NCBI RefSeq assembly: GCF_020178975.1
Contig: NZ_JAHXBU010000042.1
Coordinates: 62,001 to 126,000 of the forward strand
DNA length: 64,000 nucleotides
From: Cesiribacter sp. SM1
GTDB taxonomy: Bacteria; Bacteroidota; Bacteroidia; Cytophagales; Cyclobacteriaceae
Reading direction: 5' to 3'
Shown: positions 44,363-54,647 of the stretch, piece by piece
How positions within the stretch are numbered: the first letter of the stretch is position 1
How the letters are laid out: each line of letters begins with the position of its first letter
The notes under the pieces: model-generated
Database searches by the model: none
What the model was told of the DNA's origin: nothing
The model's input: the letters and a program-made list of their open reading frames with translations, nothing else
Translations under genes and position numbers: made by a program

Positions 44363-45019
44363 ATGAACAATTTTTTAAAAACAAGCACTTTTTTAACTAT
44401 ACTTTTTCTTACTACTTACTCTTTTAGCGTATCTGCACAACAATGGTCCCGCACCTGGTATCCGGGGCAGCTTGTAGGAATCTCTGGCGACACCCTGAAA
44501 GGTGATATACGCTATGACATTGAAAACGACGCCGTACAGATAAAGCTGCCCGACGAGAGGGTACATACTTACAGCGGAAAAAAAGTTTTAGCCTTCGAAT
44601 TCCAGGAGCATCCGCGGCGTAGCAAAAGGCGCTTCTACGCCCTGCCCTACGAGCAGAGAAACTCTTTCTTTACCTCCCGCCTTTTTGAGGTACTTTATGA
44701 AGGAAAGCTTACCCTGCTATGCCGCCCCTATATGGAGCATATCGTTACCAATCCCACCAGGGAAGATGAAGCTTCGGGTAAAAAGAAAAACGATCCATAC
44801 TACGAATATTACTTCCTGGGTGATGACGGCATTGTACACCTCTACAGACCACGGCTGGGCCGACTGCTCTCCTTTATGAGTGCCAAGCACAGAGAGGTGC
44901 GTAATTATATGAAACAGCATCACCTGCGCTACGACCAGATGCGCGACCTGGTGAGAATCACTGCTTACTACAACGCATTACCTGCTAGCTCCAAAGAACA
45001 ATCGCTGCAGCCCGAATAA
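44363..45019 (+). CDS. Secreted protein of unknown function
   Basis: A 218-residue exported protein. MNNFLKTSTFLTILFLTTY to SVSAQQ is a Sec signal with cleavage at VSA-Q. The mature part starts WSRTWYPGQLVGISGDTLKG, a Trp/Gly-Asp pattern seen at the start of many Bacteroidota periplasmic proteins, and continues with DIRYDIENDAVQIKL, FFTSRLFEVLYEGKLTLLCR and YYEYYFLGDDGIVHLYRPR. The C-terminal part is basic and helical. I do not know a named family. It lies 22 bases after ribBA and could share its transcript, but a functional tie is not evident. Confidence 0.7.
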   Translation: MNNFLKTSTFLTILFLTTYSFSVSAQQWSRTWYPGQLVGISGDTLKGDIRYDIENDAVQIKLPDERVHTYSGKKVLAFEFQEHPRRSKRRFYALPYEQRNSFFTSRLFEVLYEGKLTLLCRPYMEHIVTNPTREDEASGKKKNDPYYEYYFLGDDGIVHLYRPRLGRLLSFMSAKHREVRNYMKQHHLRYDQMRDLVRITAYYNALPASSKEQSLQPE

Positions 45020-45267
45020 TCGCCCAGGCTTTTAATCAGTTCTATGAGCAATGCACCTGTGTGCACTTATCATTAATTAATATTATTTCTGCATGTGGTT
45101 CTGATATTCGGTATCGTTCCACTGCAGATTTACCTTCACCAGTAGGGTTGCTCCAATTATTTTTCAGTTAAGAGGCCTTTTCTGCCTCTGCCAGCTTTTA
45201 CTCCTACCAGCCTCTTGTAATGCTCCTTTGCCAGGCCGATATTTGGGCCTTTGCAAAAGAAACATAA

Positions 45268-46041
45268 ATGGAAAAAAGACCGCTAATACTTATATCTAAC
45301 GACGATGGCATTACAGCGCCTGGTATCCGTAACCTGGTAATGCTTATGAAAGAGCTGGGCGATGTGGTAGTAGTTGCCCCTGACGGACCCCAATCGGGCA
45401 TGGGCCATGCCATTACCATTGGCAATACCTTAAGACTTTACAAAACCGATGTGTTTGAAGGCGTAGATGCCTATAAATGCTCGGGCACTCCTGCAGACTG
45501 CATTAAAATTGCCAAGTACCATGTACTGAAAGATAAATGGCCTGACCTGGTGGTGAGTGGCATTAACCATGGCAGCAACACTTCTATCAGCGTGCTGTAT
45601 AGTGGTACTATGTCGGCAGCCATAGAGGCAGCCATAGAAGGCATGCCGGCCATAGGCTTTTCGCTTTGTGATTATGATCCCGAAGCAGATTTCAGCCACA
45701 CCCATGAAATTGTGTTGAAGGTGGCTAAGCAAGCCCTTGAGCATGGTATTCCCAAAGGAGTAGCCCTGAATGTAAACCTGCCAGCCAAGCAAAACGAGCC
45801 TATCAAAGGTGTTAAAGTGTGCCGGCAGGCCCGAGCAAAGTGGCAGGAGCAATTCGATGAACGCTTCGACCCCAACGGCAGGCGATACTTCTGGCTGGCG
45901 GGCAACTTTGTGAATTTTGATAAGGGCGAAGATAATGATGAGTGGGCCATTGCCAATAACTGGGCCTCCCTGGTGCCCGTTCAATTCGATATGACTGCCC
46001 ACCACGCCATCAGCGAGATAAACGAAGGCTGGAATTTATGA
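45268..46041 (+). CDS. surE: 5'/3'-nucleotidase SurE
   Basis: A 257-residue cytoplasmic phosphatase acting on nucleoside monophosphates and polyphosphate in the family. The N-terminal metal site ISNDDGITAPGI holds N11, D12 and D13. VVVAPDGPQSGMGHAIT follows, with the Ser-Gly-x-Gly loop, then CSGTPADCIKIA, and DLVVSGINHGSNT contributes a further Asn ligand. SGTMSAAIEAAIEG and MTAHHAISEINEGW complete it. Length and motif order are normal. It is transcribed alone and converges on the kinase operon across a strong hairpin. Confidence 0.96.
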   Translation: MEKRPLILISNDDGITAPGIRNLVMLMKELGDVVVVAPDGPQSGMGHAITIGNTLRLYKTDVFEGVDAYKCSGTPADCIKIAKYHVLKDKWPDLVVSGINHGSNTSISVLYSGTMSAAIEAAIEGMPAIGFSLCDYDPEADFSHTHEIVLKVAKQALEHGIPKGVALNVNLPAKQNEPIKGVKVCRQARAKWQEQFDERFDPNGRRYFWLAGNFVNFDKGEDNDEWAIANNWASLVPVQFDMTAHHAISEINEGWNL

Positions 46042-46059
46042 GCTTACGACAATTTTGAA

Positions 46060-46120
46060 AAAGTTACAGCCTGTAGACAGCAGAGGAATTTTCTCATTAC
46101 TACTCACAGGCTGTAGCTTT
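46060..46120. terminator. Bidirectional terminator between surE and the kinase operon
   Basis: AAAG-T-TACAGCCTGT (46060-46074) pairs with ACAGGCTGTA-G-CTTT (46106-46120), 15 bp with one wobble, enclosing a 31-base loop between convergent genes. It is a candidate shared terminator. Confidence 0.6.
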
Positions 46121-46163
46121 AATATTCAATACTATGCATTACATAACATACTGTTTTGCAATG

Positions 46164-47399
46164 CTATACCACTTTCAGCACCGTTTCGGGATAGGTTTTA
46201 TCGAGGGTAAAGAAAAAGGTGGCGCCCATGCCCTGGCTGGATTCTGCCCATACTTTGCCGCCATGCCGTTCCACAATACGCTTAACAATATTTAGGCCAA
46301 TGCCGGTGCCCTCAAATTCTTTCTCGGTATGCAGTCGCTGAAAGGCACCAAACAGTTTATCGTAATCTTTCATATCGAAACCGGCGCCGTTGTCTTTTAC
46401 ATAATAAATGGCAGAGCCGTTGTTGCGCAGTGCGCCAACATCTATTCTGGGCGATGCACTCTTTTGTGAATATTTAATGGCATTGGAGATAAAATTGATC
46501 CACACCTGCCGGATCATGTTCTCATCACAATTAGCCTTTGGCAGATCCTGTACAACTATCTGAAACTTTTCCAGCGGTTTGTAAGCAGAGATCTCCTGCA
46601 GCACCGCCTGCACCATGGCATTCATGTCCAGCTCTGCTTTCTTCAGCTCTGCATTGGCCTGGCGTGAAAACAGCAGCAGGTTTTTCACCAGCTTCGACAT
46701 TTTCTGAGTACTCTCCAGCACCATGTGGAGCATCTTCTGCCCGCTTTCATTCAGATTTTGGCCATGCTGCCTGATGAGCAGGTTCGTTAAGCCATTGATG
46801 TTGTTCAGGGGCGACATCAGGTCGTGCGATACCGAATAAGCAAAGGCATCCAGTGACTGCAGTTCGGCCAGTTTATCCTGCAGGTCCTTGTTGAGGGCTT
46901 TTACCTTTTTCTCTGATAGCTTCCGTTCCATTACCTCCCGCTCAAGCTCCTGGTTAATGGCACGCAGGGTTTCTTCCTGGGCAATCAGGCGCTTGTTCTT
47001 AAGGCTAAGGTCTATAAACGCTCCAACTTTTGCCCTTAACAGCTCAGGCACCACCGGTTTCCTGATGTAATCAACGGCACCCGATTTATAGCCCTTATAG
47101 ATATTTTCTTCAATATCCATAGCCGTTAAAAAGATGATGGGGATGTTTTTGAGCTTTTCCCTGCCATAGATGAGCTCTGCTGTTTCAAAGCCATCCATGC
47201 CGGGCATTACCACATCCATAATGATGAGGTAAAAATCATGATCATCCAGCAGGCACTGCAGGGCCTGCCGACCGGAATTGGCCTTTACAATCTGGTAGCT
47301 CTCATTGATGAGAATAGTCTCCAGCGCCAGCAGGTTTTCATCCCGGTCGTCAACCAGCAGAATTTTTATATCGGAAGCATTTTCCATCAGTGGGGTCAC
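46164..47399 (-). CDS. Response regulator-sensor histidine kinase (REC-HisKA-HATPase)
   Basis: A 411-residue soluble kinase with a receiver domain in front. REC (about 10-130): IKILLVDDRDENLLALE, phospho-acceptor Asp62 in IIMDVVMPGMDGFE, and DYIRKPVVPELL. A coiled coil (135-185) leads to the HisKA motif FAYSVSHDLMSPLNNI with phosphoacceptor His192, then the ATPase domain with WINFISNAIKYSQ, VKDNGAGFD and GTGIGLNIVKRIVERHGG. There is no membrane helix. It begins 12 bases after the stop of the giant poly-HAMP hybrid kinase gene, so the two are probably one transcript. Its REC could be a phosphorylation target of that kinase (inference). An internal Met at residue 5 is an alternative start. Confidence 0.93.
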   Translation of the reverse strand: MTPLMENASDIKILLVDDRDENLLALETILINESYQIVKANSGRQALQCLLDDHDFYLIIMDVVMPGMDGFETAELIYGREKLKNIPIIFLTAMDIEENIYKGYKSGAVDYIRKPVVPELLRAKVGAFIDLSLKNKRLIAQEETLRAINQELEREVMERKLSEKKVKALNKDLQDKLAELQSLDAFAYSVSHDLMSPLNNINGLTNLLIRQHGQNLNESGQKMLHMVLESTQKMSKLVKNLLLFSRQANAELKKAELDMNAMVQAVLQEISAYKPLEKFQIVVQDLPKANCDENMIRQVWINFISNAIKYSQKSASPRIDVGALRNNGSAIYYVKDNGAGFDMKDYDKLFGAFQRLHTEKEFEGTGIGLNIVKRIVERHGGKVWAESSQGMGATFFFTLDKTYPETVLKVV

Positions 47400-47411
47400 T
47401 AAAGGTTAAAA

Positions 47412-50400
47412 TTAGTAAGCACATTCATGCAGCCAGATGCGCATCAGCGAAACCAGCTGTGTCATGTCCAATGGTTTGGTAATATAATCAGAAGCACCCG
47501 CTTCCAGACATTTCTCCCGATCGCCCTTCATTGCCTTGGCCGTAACAGCGATGATCGGTATCGATGTATTCTTTATATCATTCCGGATAATCTGTATGGT
47601 TTCAAAACCATCCATTTCCGGCATCATGATGTCCATCAGCACAATATCAACATCGTTGGGCTGCTGCAGAATATCAATGGCTTTACGACCACTGTCGGCA
47701 GTAATCATTTCCAGGCCATATTCTTCCAGCGCACTTACCAGGGCAAAGATATTACGTACATCATCATCTACAATCAGTGCTTTTTTGCCCTTCATGATGC
47801 TTGAAGAAGGGTGCGCATCTTTAATGATCTTCTGCTTTTCAACAGGGATGGTCATAAAGTTGCGGTGCAGGAAAAAGCTTACCAGGTCAAGCAGCTTGCC
47901 AATGGAGGTTGCCGTTTTCAGGATGGTTCCCCTGGATACCTGCTTGAACTTGGCAATTTCCTCTTTTGATAAATCTTTTGCAGAATATACAATCAGCGGC
48001 GTATCTACAAGTTTTACTTCTGTTTCCAGCCTGCCCACCAGCTCGAGTCCTGTGGTATCTGGCAGCAGTAAATCAAGCACAATGGCATCAAAACTTTTTT
48101 GCTTGATCAGCCTGATGGCCTCATCGCCGGTGGCAGCCTGGGTGATCTGCAGGTCATCGCCCTCCAGAATATCTGCAATCCTGGTATACTCATCATGCAC
48201 ATCTTCTATCACCAGTACCTCACGCACCTTTTTGCGGTTAAAGTCGTTGATCTTCTCCATCAGCGCATTAACACCCGATGCCGTTATGCCTTTGCCCACC
48301 ACATTATAAGCACCAAGTTTGTAGGCCAGTGATCTGTCGTTGGCATTTACAGAAGTAACACTCACAGGTATACTGCGGGTGATAAGGTCATTTTTCAGAC
48401 GGTCCAGCACCTTCCAGCCATCAATGTCGGCAAGGTTAATATCCAGTATAATGGCTACCGGCTTATACTGGTTAATCATTTCAAAGACCAGCCCTCCTTT
48501 ATTAGTGATGATAAATTTATAGCCATTCGCTTTGGCTTTTTCCCGCACCAGCTCCACCAGTGGGGCATTTTCCATCACAACCAGAATTACCTTATCCCTG
48601 GTTTTGATAATGGCCCTGTCGTCTTCCCACTCATAGGGTTTTGCAATTTCCACTTTGCTAATGGCCTGGAGGGGGTGCATTTCTAGCTCTTTCAGTGCAG
48701 TTTTCTCCTGCACAGGAAGCTTTTCCTGCGGGTAGCTCTTTTCCAGCATATTGACTGCAGCTTTGTTAGGCTCAGCAGTTACCTCTTCGTGCACGGTATC
48801 AATAGCATCGTAATTGAGCGGCAGGTACAGGGTAAAGGTACTGCCCTCACCCAGGTCGCTATCCAGCTCCATGGTACCGCCCAGCAGCGTAGTTAAACCT
48901 TTGCTAATGGAAAGTCCCAGACCTGTGCCTCCAAACTTACGGCTTGTAGATCCTTCGGCCTGCTGAAAGGCCTCAAAAATGATCATCTGCTTTTCTTTGG
49001 AAATCCCAATGCCGGTATCCTTGATTTCAAAGCCAATGACCATAGAAGCCTTGTTCAGTACAGGACTGTTGAATCGCTTGTTCTTCTCTGCCACAAATAC
49101 ACTTAAAGAAACACTGCCCTTCTCCGTAAACTTAAAGGAATTGGAGAGCAGGTTTTTCAGAATCTGTTTCAGACGCTGGGAGTCTGTTTCAATATATTCC
49201 GGCAGGTTCAGGTCCTGCTTGATGTTAAACCTGATCTTCTTATAATCGGCCATGTGCCGGAAGGTAAGCTCCACGAAATCTACTATTTCAGTAAAGCTAA
49301 CCGGTGCGTTATCAACCGTAACCACCCCGGACTCGATTTTGGAAAGATCCAGGATGTCGTTAATAAGGTTTACCAGGTCGTTACCACAGGAGTTGATGGT
49401 TTTGGAATACTGTACCTGCTTGTCGGAAAGGTTGCCATCTACGTTCTCGGAGAGCTGCTGCGAAAGAATGAGCAAGCTGTTAAGCGGTGTTCGCAGCTCG
49501 TGCGACATATTGGCCAGGAATTCAGATTTGTACTTGGAGGTGATCATGAGCTGGGCTGCCTGCTCCTCGAGCGACTTACGGGCAATCTCCACCTCGTTGT
49601 TCTTCTGCTCCAGCTCCTCCTTCTGCTTGGCTAGCAGGTGAGCTTTTTCCTCCAGCTCTTCGTTGGTTCTGCGAAGCTCTTCCTGCTGAATTTTTAGCTC
49701 GGCCGCCAGGGTCTGCGACTGCTCCAGCAGTATTTCTGTACGGGTATTGGAGGTAATGTTGTTCAGTACAATACCAATAGATTCGGTAAGCTGCTCCAGG
49801 AAGTACAAGTGCGTTTGGCTGAAGGTCTGGAAGGATGCCAGCTCCAGCACGCCTTTAACCTGGTCTTCGAACAGGATGGGCAGCACAATAACACTTAGCG
49901 GGTTGGCCTCACCCAGACCAGAGTTGATTTTGATATAATCAACAGGCACATTGGTAAGCAGGATGCGCTCGCGCTCGGCCGCACACTGCCCTACCAGGCT
50001 TTCGCCCAGGTTGCAGTATTCGATAGAACTGCTGCTGCGTACACCATAACCACTGATGAGCTTGAGCCTTGGCTTATGCATTTCATTAGCATTTTCCAGG
50101 ATATAGAACACACCATGCTGGGCAGATACTACCCTGGCCAGCTCGGACAGGATTACCTGCGAGAGGGCCGAGAGGTCTTTCTGGCCCTGCAGCATCTGGT
50201 TGAATTTGGCAAGGTTCGATTTCAGCCAGTCCTGCTCCTGGTTACGGAGGGTGGTTTCCCGAAGGATGTAGGTCATCTGGTTGATGGTATCCTTCAGCGC
50301 TTCCAGCTCACCTTTTGCCTCCACATTAATGGTTCGGGTAAGGTCACCTTTTGCCACGGCAGAGGCCACATCAGCAATGGAACGTACCTGTGTGGTGAGG

Positions 50401-53400
50401 TTATCTGCCAGCTGGTTTACGTTATCAGTCAGGTTTTTCCAGATACCCAGGGCACCCGGCACAGAGGCCTGTCCACCCAGTTTACCTTCGGCACCTACCT
50501 CGCGCGCCACAGTAGTAACCTGGTCGGCAAAGGTGGCAAGGGTATCGGTTAGCTCGTTTATGGTATCGGCCAGCGAAGCAATTTCGCCTTTGGCATCGAG
50601 TGTTAGTTTTCGTTTAAGGTCTCCATTGGCAACTGCAGTTACAATGCGTGCAATACCTCGTACCTGATCGGTAAGGTTGTTCGCCATCTGGTTTACCGAG
50701 TCGGTTAGGTCCTTCCAGGTACCGGCCACACCTTTTACCTGTGCCTGGCCACCCAGAATACCCTCGGTACCTACCTCGCGTGCCACCCTGGTTACCTCGT
50801 AAGCAAAGGAGTTAAGCTGCTCCACCATGGTATTGATGGTGTTTTTCAGGTCGAGGATCTCCCCTTTCACGTCGATGGTCACAGTTTTGGAAAGGTCACC
50901 ACTCGCCACCGCTTTTGTTACCTCGGCAATGTTACGTACCTGCGAGGTAAGGTTACCCGTCATCTGGTTTACGGAGTCTGTCAGGTCTTTCCATATACCA
51001 GCCACACCTGGCACAAAGGCCTGTCCGCCCAGCTTACCATCGGTACCTACTTCCCTTGCTACCCTGGTTACCTCTGAGGCAAAGGCCCGCAGCTGGTCCA
51101 CCATGGTATTCAGCGTTTCTTTCAGCTGAAGCATTTCTCCGCGTACGTCGGTGGTGATCTTCCGGCTCATGTCCCCATTTGCCACCGCTACCGCTACCTC
51201 GGCAATATCCCGCACCTGGCCGGTAAGGTTGGAGGCCATCTGGTTTACCGAGTCTGTTAAGTCTTTCCAGGTACCGCCTACACCCGGTACGTTGGCCTGG
51301 CCACCCAGCTTACCTTCTGTACCTACCTCGCGTGCCACACGGGTTACTTCCGATGCAAAGGAGCGCAGCTGGTCCACCATGGTGTTGATGGTGATCTTCA
51401 GCTCCTGCAGCTCGCCTTTAACATCTACCGTAATTTTGCGGGAAAGGTCACCGTTTGCTACCGCCGTGGTTACCTCGGCAATGTTACGCACCTGGCCTGT
51501 TAAGTTCGAGGCCATTTTGTTTACTGAATAGGTAAGGTCTTTCCAGGTACCACCAACGCCCGGCACGTTGGCCTGGCCGCCCAGCTTACCTTCAGAACCT
51601 ACCTCTAGTGCCACCCTGGTTACTTCTGATGCGAAGGCATTGAGCTGGTCCACCATGGTGTTGATGGTTTCCTTCAGCTCGCGGATCTCGCCCTGGGCTT
51701 CTACCGTAATCTTTTTACTTAAGTCTCCCTGGGCCACCGCTGTTGTTACCTCGGCAATATTCCGTACCTGTCCGGTAAGGTTGTTAGCCATTTTATTCAC
51801 CGAGTCGGTAAGGTCTTTCCAGGAACCATCTACACCGGGCACGTTCGCCTGGCCACCCAGCTTACCTTCGGAACCTACCTCCCGGGCCACACGGGTAACC
51901 TCGCTACCAAAGGCATTCAGCTGGTCCACCATGGTGTTGATGGTTTCCTTCAGCTCCATAATCTCGCCCTGCACCTCTACGGTAATTTTCTTGGAGAGGT
52001 CGCCCTGCGCCACCGCCGTGGTTACCTCGGCAATGTTACGCATCTGCTCGGTCAGGTTACTTGCCATCTGGTTTACCGAGTCTGTTAAGTCTTTCCAGGT
52101 ACCGCCTACCCCTGGTACGTGGGCCTGCACACCCAGCTTTCCTTCAGTTCCTACCTCGCGCGCTACCCTGGTTACCTCGCCACCGAAAGCGTTGAGCTGG
52201 TCCACCATGGTGTTGATGGTATCTTTCAGTTCACGGATCTCACCCTGGGCTTCAACCGTAATCTTCTTGGAGAGGTCGCCTTTCGCTACCGCTGTGGTTA
52301 CGTTAGCGATGTTACGCATCTGGCCTGTTAAGTTCGAGGCCATTTTATTTACTGAATCTGTAAGGTCTTTCCAGGTACCGCCTACGCCGGGTACGTTTGC
52401 CTGTCCACCCAGCTTACCTTCGGTACCTACCTCCCGGGCCACCCTGGTTACCTCGCTACCGAAGGCATTGAGCTGGTCCACCATGGTATTGATGGTAATC
52501 TTCAGCTCCCGGAGCTCGCCTTTTACATCTACTGTAATTTTCTTGGAAAGGTCGCCTCGTGCCACAGCCGTGGTTACTTCGGCTATATTCCGCACCTGGC
52601 CGGTAAGGTTGGAGGCCATCTGGTTCACAGAATCGGTAAGGTCTTTCCAGGTACCACCTACGCCCGGCACGTTGGCCTGGCCTCCGAGTTTACCTTCAGA
52701 ACCTACCTCAAGGGCCACACGGGTTACCTCACTACCGAAGGCATTCAGCTGGTCCACCATGGTGTTGATGGTTTCCTTCAGCTCGCGGATCTCGCCCTGG
52801 GCTTCTACCGTAATCTTTTTACTCAGGTCACCCTGTGCTACCGCGGTGGTTACCTCGGCAATGTTACGCATCTGGCCGGTAAGGTTGGAGGCCATCTGGT
52901 TTACCGAGTCTGTTAAGTCTTTCCAGGTACCGTCAACGCCGGGTACATTGGCCTGTCCGCCCAGCTTACCCTCCGTACCTACCTCACGTGCCACGCGGGT
53001 TACTTCACTACCAAAGGAGTTGAGCTGGTCCACCATGGTATTGATGGTGTTTTTCAGCTCCAGGATCTCTCCTTTCACGTCTACCGTAATTTTCTTGGAA
53101 AGGTCGCCTTTCGCTACCGCTGTGGTTACATCGGCAATACTCCGCACCTGGTTGGTGAGGTTGGAGGCCATCTGGTTTACCGAATCGGTAAGGTCTTTCC
53201 AGGTACCGCCTACTCCTTTTACTTTTGCCTGCCCGCCAAGTTTACCCTCCTTGCCTACCTCCAGTGCCACACGGGTTACTTCCATGGTAAAGAGGTTGAG
53301 CTGTTTCACCATGTCATTCACCTCTTTGGCAATGCGTAAAAACTCACCTTTCAGCTTATGGCCATCTACCTGCAGCGGCATTTCGCGCGATAGATTACCC

Positions 53401-53762
53401 TTACCTATAGCAGAAATCACCTCTGCTATCTGCACAGTAGGCTGGGTAAGGTCGGTAATCATTTCGTTTACCGATTTTACACAGGTATTCCAGGAGCCCT
53501 TAGCCCCCTGCAGCTCCATTCTTTTAGATATCCTGCCTTCCTTACCAATTACTTTGCCGGTGTCGGTAATTTCATTCACCAGCATTTCGTTAAGTTCTAT
53601 AATCTCGTTAAGGGTATCCCAGAACTTACCAGGCAGGCCTACCTGGTCCGAAGGAAAACGCACAGAGAAATCGCCATTGCGGACTTTTAATAATGTGTTG
53701 TAAAGCTGAGAATCGCTTATTACACTGTCCTGAATTTCTGATTTTGCAGATTCAAATTTCAT
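47412..53762 (-). CDS. Poly-HAMP hybrid histidine kinase with GAF and three receiver domains
   Basis: A 2116-residue soluble kinase with no membrane helix. Residues 1-60 are a short N-terminus. Residues about 62-1166 are twelve consecutive 92-residue units. Each joins a HAMP-like half ([35 protein letters not shown]) to a divergent half ([33 protein letters not shown]). A GAF domain (about 1190-1345) and a coiled coil follow. The HisKA motif [17 protein letters not shown] has its His near 1421, and the HATPase has [12 protein letters not shown]. Three REC domains carry Asp near 1773 ([12 protein letters not shown]), 1896 ([11 protein letters not shown]) and 2044 ([12 protein letters not shown]). 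The layout resembles fungal group III (Nik1/Os-1) kinases, which have fewer repeats. It precedes the RR-kinase gene by 12 bases. Confidence 0.93.
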   Translation of the reverse strand: MKFESAKSEIQDSVISDSQLYNTLLKVRNGDFSVRFPSDQVGLPGKFWDTLNEIIELNEMLVNEITDTGKVIGKEGRISKRMELQGAKGSWNTCVKSVNEMITDLTQPTVQIAEVISAIGKGNLSREMPLQVDGHKLKGEFLRIAKEVNDMVKQLNLFTMEVTRVALEVGKEGKLGGQAKVKGVGGTWKDLTDSVNQMASNLTNQVRSIADVTTAVAKGDLSKKITVDVKGEILELKNTINTMVDQLNSFGSEVTRVAREVGTEGKLGGQANVPGVDGTWKDLTDSVNQMASNLTGQMRNIAEVTTAVAQGDLSKKITVEAQGEIRELKETINTMVDQLNAFGSEVTRVALEVGSEGKLGGQANVPGVGGTWKDLTDSVNQMASNLTGQVRNIAEVTTAVARGDLSKKITVDVKGELRELKITINTMVDQLNAFGSEVTRVAREVGTEGKLGGQANVPGVGGTWKDLTDSVNKMASNLTGQMRNIANVTTAVAKGDLSKKITVEAQGEIRELKDTINTMVDQLNAFGGEVTRVAREVGTEGKLGVQAHVPGVGGTWKDLTDSVNQMASNLTEQMRNIAEVTTAVAQGDLSKKITVEVQGEIMELKETINTMVDQLNAFGSEVTRVAREVGSEGKLGGQANVPGVDGSWKDLTDSVNKMANNLTGQVRNIAEVTTAVAQGDLSKKITVEAQGEIRELKETINTMVDQLNAFASEVTRVALEVGSEGKLGGQANVPGVGGTWKDLTYSVNKMASNLTGQVRNIAEVTTAVANGDLSRKITVDVKGELQELKITINTMVDQLRSFASEVTRVAREVGTEGKLGGQANVPGVGGTWKDLTDSVNQMASNLTGQVRDIAEVAVAVANGDMSRKITTDVRGEMLQLKETLNTMVDQLRAFASEVTRVAREVGTDGKLGGQAFVPGVAGIWKDLTDSVNQMTGNLTSQVRNIAEVTKAVASGDLSKTVTIDVKGEILDLKNTINTMVEQLNSFAYEVTRVAREVGTEGILGGQAQVKGVAGTWKDLTDSVNQMANNLTDQVRGIARIVTAVANGDLKRKLTLDAKGEIASLADTINELTDTLATFADQVTTVAREVGAEGKLGGQASVPGALGIWKNLTDNVNQLADNLTTQVRSIADVASAVAKGDLTRTINVEAKGELEALKDTINQMTYILRETTLRNQEQDWLKSNLAKFNQMLQGQKDLSALSQVILSELARVVSAQHGVFYILENANEMHKPRLKLISGYGVRSSSSIEYCNLGESLVGQCAAERERILLTNVPVDYIKINSGLGEANPLSVIVLPILFEDQVKGVLELASFQTFSQTHLYFLEQLTESIGIVLNNITSNTRTEILLEQSQTLAAELKIQQEELRRTNEELEEKAHLLAKQKEELEQKNNEVEIARKSLEEQAAQLMITSKYKSEFLANMSHELRTPLNSLLILSQQLSENVDGNLSDKQVQYSKTINSCGNDLVNLINDILDLSKIESGVVTVDNAPVSFTEIVDFVELTFRHMADYKKIRFNIKQDLNLPEYIETDSQRLKQILKNLLSNSFKFTEKGSVSLSVFVAEKNKRFNSPVLNKASMVIGFEIKDTGIGISKEKQMIIFEAFQQAEGSTSRKFGGTGLGLSISKGLTTLLGGTMELDSDLGEGSTFTLYLPLNYDAIDTVHEEVTAEPNKAAVNMLEKSYPQEKLPVQEKTALKELEMHPLQAISKVEIAKPYEWEDDRAIIKTRDKVILVVMENAPLVELVREKAKANGYKFIITNKGGLVFEMINQYKPVAIILDINLADIDGWKVLDRLKNDLITRSIPVSVTSVNANDRSLAYKLGAYNVVGKGITASGVNALMEKINDFNRKKVREVLVIEDVHDEYTRIADILEGDDLQITQAATGDEAIRLIKQKSFDAIVLDLLLPDTTGLELVGRLETEVKLVDTPLIVYSAKDLSKEEIAKFKQVSRGTILKTATSIGKLLDLVSFFLHRNFMTIPVEKQKIIKDAHPSSSIMKGKKALIVDDDVRNIFALVSALEEYGLEMITADSGRKAIDILQQPNDVDIVLMDIMMPEMDGFETIQIIRNDIKNTSIPIIAVTAKAMKGDREKCLEAGASDYITKPLDMTQLVSLMRIWLHECAY
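50270..53580 (-). repeat. Tandem array of twelve 276-bp coding repeats (poly-HAMP region)
   Basis: The marker CTGGTCCACCATGG and its variants recur at 50817, 51093, 51369, 51645, 51921, 52197, 52473, 52749 and 53025, always exactly 276 bp apart, with degenerate forms at 50541 and 53301. The period equals 92 codons without insertion or deletion. The middle units are much closer to each other than the two ends are, consistent with recent recombination between units. Confidence 0.9.
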
Positions 53763-54156
53763 GGGGCAGGTTTACTGTATAGGATAGCGTGGATAATCAA
53801 AAAGTGAATGGTACTGCAACAGGTAAAACACTTCAAAAAAAACAGCATTTACATTTATAAAAAGTAGCCAGTGCGCCTGATGCCGGGCAGAAGCAATATA
53901 AGCAGTAGCGTTTTTTTTCACAAACATGTGTTACCGTAATGCGTTGTTTTGAGGCAATAATCTGGTATCAGTTACATTGCATTGGCTTTACTTTTTCTGA
54001 AGTTCCGTTTTTGCAGCTACCAAAGATATTGCGTAGGTTGGCTGCCTGCTAAACCGGACCAGATCAGCACATTTTTTTAATGTAATGACACAAGAGTACT
54101 TATTTGGAAAACATTTTATACGCATTTATAGATACAGGGTTACTTAATTTTTGAAA
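53763..54156. other. Intergenic region between the poly-HAMP kinase and CYTH genes
   Basis: About 390 AT-rich bases between divergent genes. It holds a minus-strand -7 box at 54021-54028 (listed separately), giving the kinase gene a leader of roughly 250 bases. No gene is seen. Confidence 0.45.
54021..54028 (-). promoter_or_regulatory. -7 promoter box toward the poly-HAMP kinase (TATCTTTG on minus strand)
   Basis: CAAAGATA on the plus strand is a perfect TAnnTTTG on the minus strand, about 260 bases before the kinase ATG. No TTTG is seen at the right spacing upstream, so it is a candidate only. Confidence 0.4.
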
Positions 54157-54636
54157 ATGGGTGTAGAAATAGAAAGGAAATTTTTGGTAATAAAGGATCT
54201 GTGGCTGCAGGTAACACCTGATAGCAGCAGCCCGATGCGTCAGGCTTACCTCTCTACCGATCCGGATAAAACCATCAGGGTACGTACAGCAGGCAATAAA
54301 GGCTACCTTACCATTAAAGGGAGGCCCAAAGGGATCACTCGATCTGAGTTTGAGTGGGAGATTCCCCAGGAAGAGGCACATGCCCTGATCGATAATTTCT
54401 GCTCCGATATTATTGAGAAAACGAGGCATTTTGTACGCCACCAGGGCAAACTGTGGGAGGTAGATGAATTCATGGGCAACAATGCCGGCTTGCTGGTGGC
54501 AGAGCTGGAGCTCTTAACAGAAGCGGAAGCTTTTGAGAAACCTGCCTGGATTGGCGAGGAAGTAACCCTGGATAAACGCTACCTTAACAGCCAGCTGGTA
54601 AACAACCCCTATTGCAACTGGAAAAATGAGGACTGA
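54157..54636 (+). CDS. CYTH domain protein (triphosphate tunnel metalloenzyme)
   Basis: A 159-residue protein of the CYTH fold. It starts at the ATG giving MGVEIERKFLV; a TTG two codons earlier is less likely. The family signature ExExK is EIERK at residues 4-8. Further tunnel residues are in KTIRVRTAGNKGYLTIKG, RSEFEWEIP, KTRHFVR and WEVDEFMG, and VAELEL supplies the late acidic pair. Bacterial relatives hydrolyse inorganic triphosphate or thiamine triphosphate; adenylate cyclase activity is rare. It is 11 bases before the DUF6929 gene. Confidence 0.93.
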   Translation: MGVEIERKFLVIKDLWLQVTPDSSSPMRQAYLSTDPDKTIRVRTAGNKGYLTIKGRPKGITRSEFEWEIPQEEAHALIDNFCSDIIEKTRHFVRHQGKLWEVDEFMGNNAGLLVAELELLTEAEAFEKPAWIGEEVTLDKRYLNSQLVNNPYCNWKNED

Positions 54637-54647
54637 AGCAAAAATCG

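Noticed and set aside
50270-53580. CRISPR-like periodic repeat
   Set aside because: The period is 276 bp and the whole unit is coding; there are no short direct repeats with unique spacers.
51568-53703. A 711-codon open frame on the plus strand opposite the HAMP repeats
   Set aside because: It is the antisense of a repetitive gene; its openness comes from the repeated codon pattern. The minus frame carries all kinase motifs, and the plus frame shows only Ser/Pro-rich repeats with no domain.
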